DNA of 14,290 nucleotides, taken from positions 1 to 14,290 of the forward strand of contig CAYJGQ010000055.1 in assembly GCA_964369885.1 (NCBI GenBank), in the 5' to 3' direction. Each line of letters begins with the position of its first letter. The first letter of the stretch is position 1. The stretch is from Heteroruminococcus sp964369885 (GTDB lineage Bacteria; Bacillota; Clostridia; Oscillospirales; Ruminococcaceae). The translations under genes and the position numbers were made by a program. The notes under the pieces are model-generated. The model searched no databases. It saw nothing but the letters and a program-made list of their open reading frames with translations, and had not been told where the DNA came from. Positions 14,107-14,290 of this stretch are shown here, in pieces.

Positions 14107-14136
14107 ATTATACCATAATAAAAAAGTAAGTTTCAA
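14107..14136 (-). promoter_or_regulatory. Predicted distal minus-strand promoter
   Basis: TTGAAA (14131-14136) and a consensus TATAAT (14107-14112) are 18 bases apart with an extended TGG before the -10, all read on the minus strand. It looks stronger than the proximal site. Transcription from about 14100 would run leftward through roughly 345 bases to ldhA, or make a separate small RNA. Confidence 0.55.
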
Positions 14137-14290
14137 TAAAAATATATATAAATCTATGAATAACCATTATCCATCCCACCAAACAAAAAATGCTTGAGGT
14201 AGCGCCTGCGCCGTCTTAGGCTTGCACACCTGCTATTACAGCTGTAAGACTTTTAATCCAAGGTAAACGCACCGCTTTATATAAATAATG
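14137..14290. other. Gene-less right edge with inverted repeats
   Basis: No coding frame is recognised here. Visible are a 12-bp perfect palindrome TTACAGCTGTAA (14236-14247), enclosing arms GTCTTA (14213-14218) and TAAGAC (14245-14250), and an imperfect hairpin in about 14196-14230 that, read on the minus strand, is followed within a few bases by a T6 run. The last may be a weak terminator of a minus-strand gene beyond the window. Together with 13975-14106, which shows no gene either, this completes the upstream region of ldhA. Confidence 0.3.

Noticed and set aside
4200..14290. Phage or integrative element inserted at ssrA
   Set aside because: No integrase, excisionase, phage or conjugation gene and no repeat of the ssrA 3' end could be found; only the base composition hints at transfer.

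Overview
The window looks like chromosomal DNA from an anaerobic, Gram-positive, motile fermenter of the class Clostridia. Evidence: strong GGAGG-type ribosome binding sites, a clostridial form of PurA, adjacent smpB and ssrA, a 7TM sensor-kinase family common in gut Firmicutes, a chemoreceptor, an HD-GYP protein and a fermentative D-lactate dehydrogenase. No rRNA, tRNA, CRISPR array, insertion sequence, phage gene or integrase was found.

Left part (1-4252), housekeeping: a terminator hairpin from a gene left of the window; purA on the minus strand with its own terminator; a divergent intergenic region with a promoter for each side and a small perfect inverted repeat; an M20-family amidohydrolase; then smpB and ssrA. 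The last two encode the complete trans-translation pair (SmpB and tmRNA) and end at a strong terminator.

Middle part (4253-8655), signalling: two plus-strand genes that are visibly more AT-rich than purA, the M20 gene or ldhA. The first encodes a PAS / HD-GYP / PAS protein, a probable cyclic-di-GMP phosphodiesterase, behind a leader RNA with mutually exclusive hairpins that starts almost exactly at its predicted promoter. The second encodes a dCache-type methyl-accepting chemotaxis protein with its own promoter and terminator. They probably link environmental sensing to motility. The interval between them holds a possible coding remnant and a three-armed hairpin set.

Right part (8656-14290): a likely three-gene operon of two membrane sensor kinases (the first lacking a recognisable ATPase core, the second with phosphoacceptor His and ATP-binding boxes) and a short-chain dehydrogenase. 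No response regulator is present. The operon converges on ldhA, with a shared bidirectional terminator between them. ldhA lies behind a long upstream region with two good minus-strand promoters and a 10-bp hairpin just before its ribosome binding site. About 300 bases at the right edge hold no recognisable gene.

The best candidates for something undescribed are the switch-like leader of the HD-GYP gene, the duplicated Cys-motif PAS architecture of that protein, and the sensor-kinase pair coupled to a dehydrogenase instead of a response regulator. All functional statements rest on motif recognition by eye; no database search was run.
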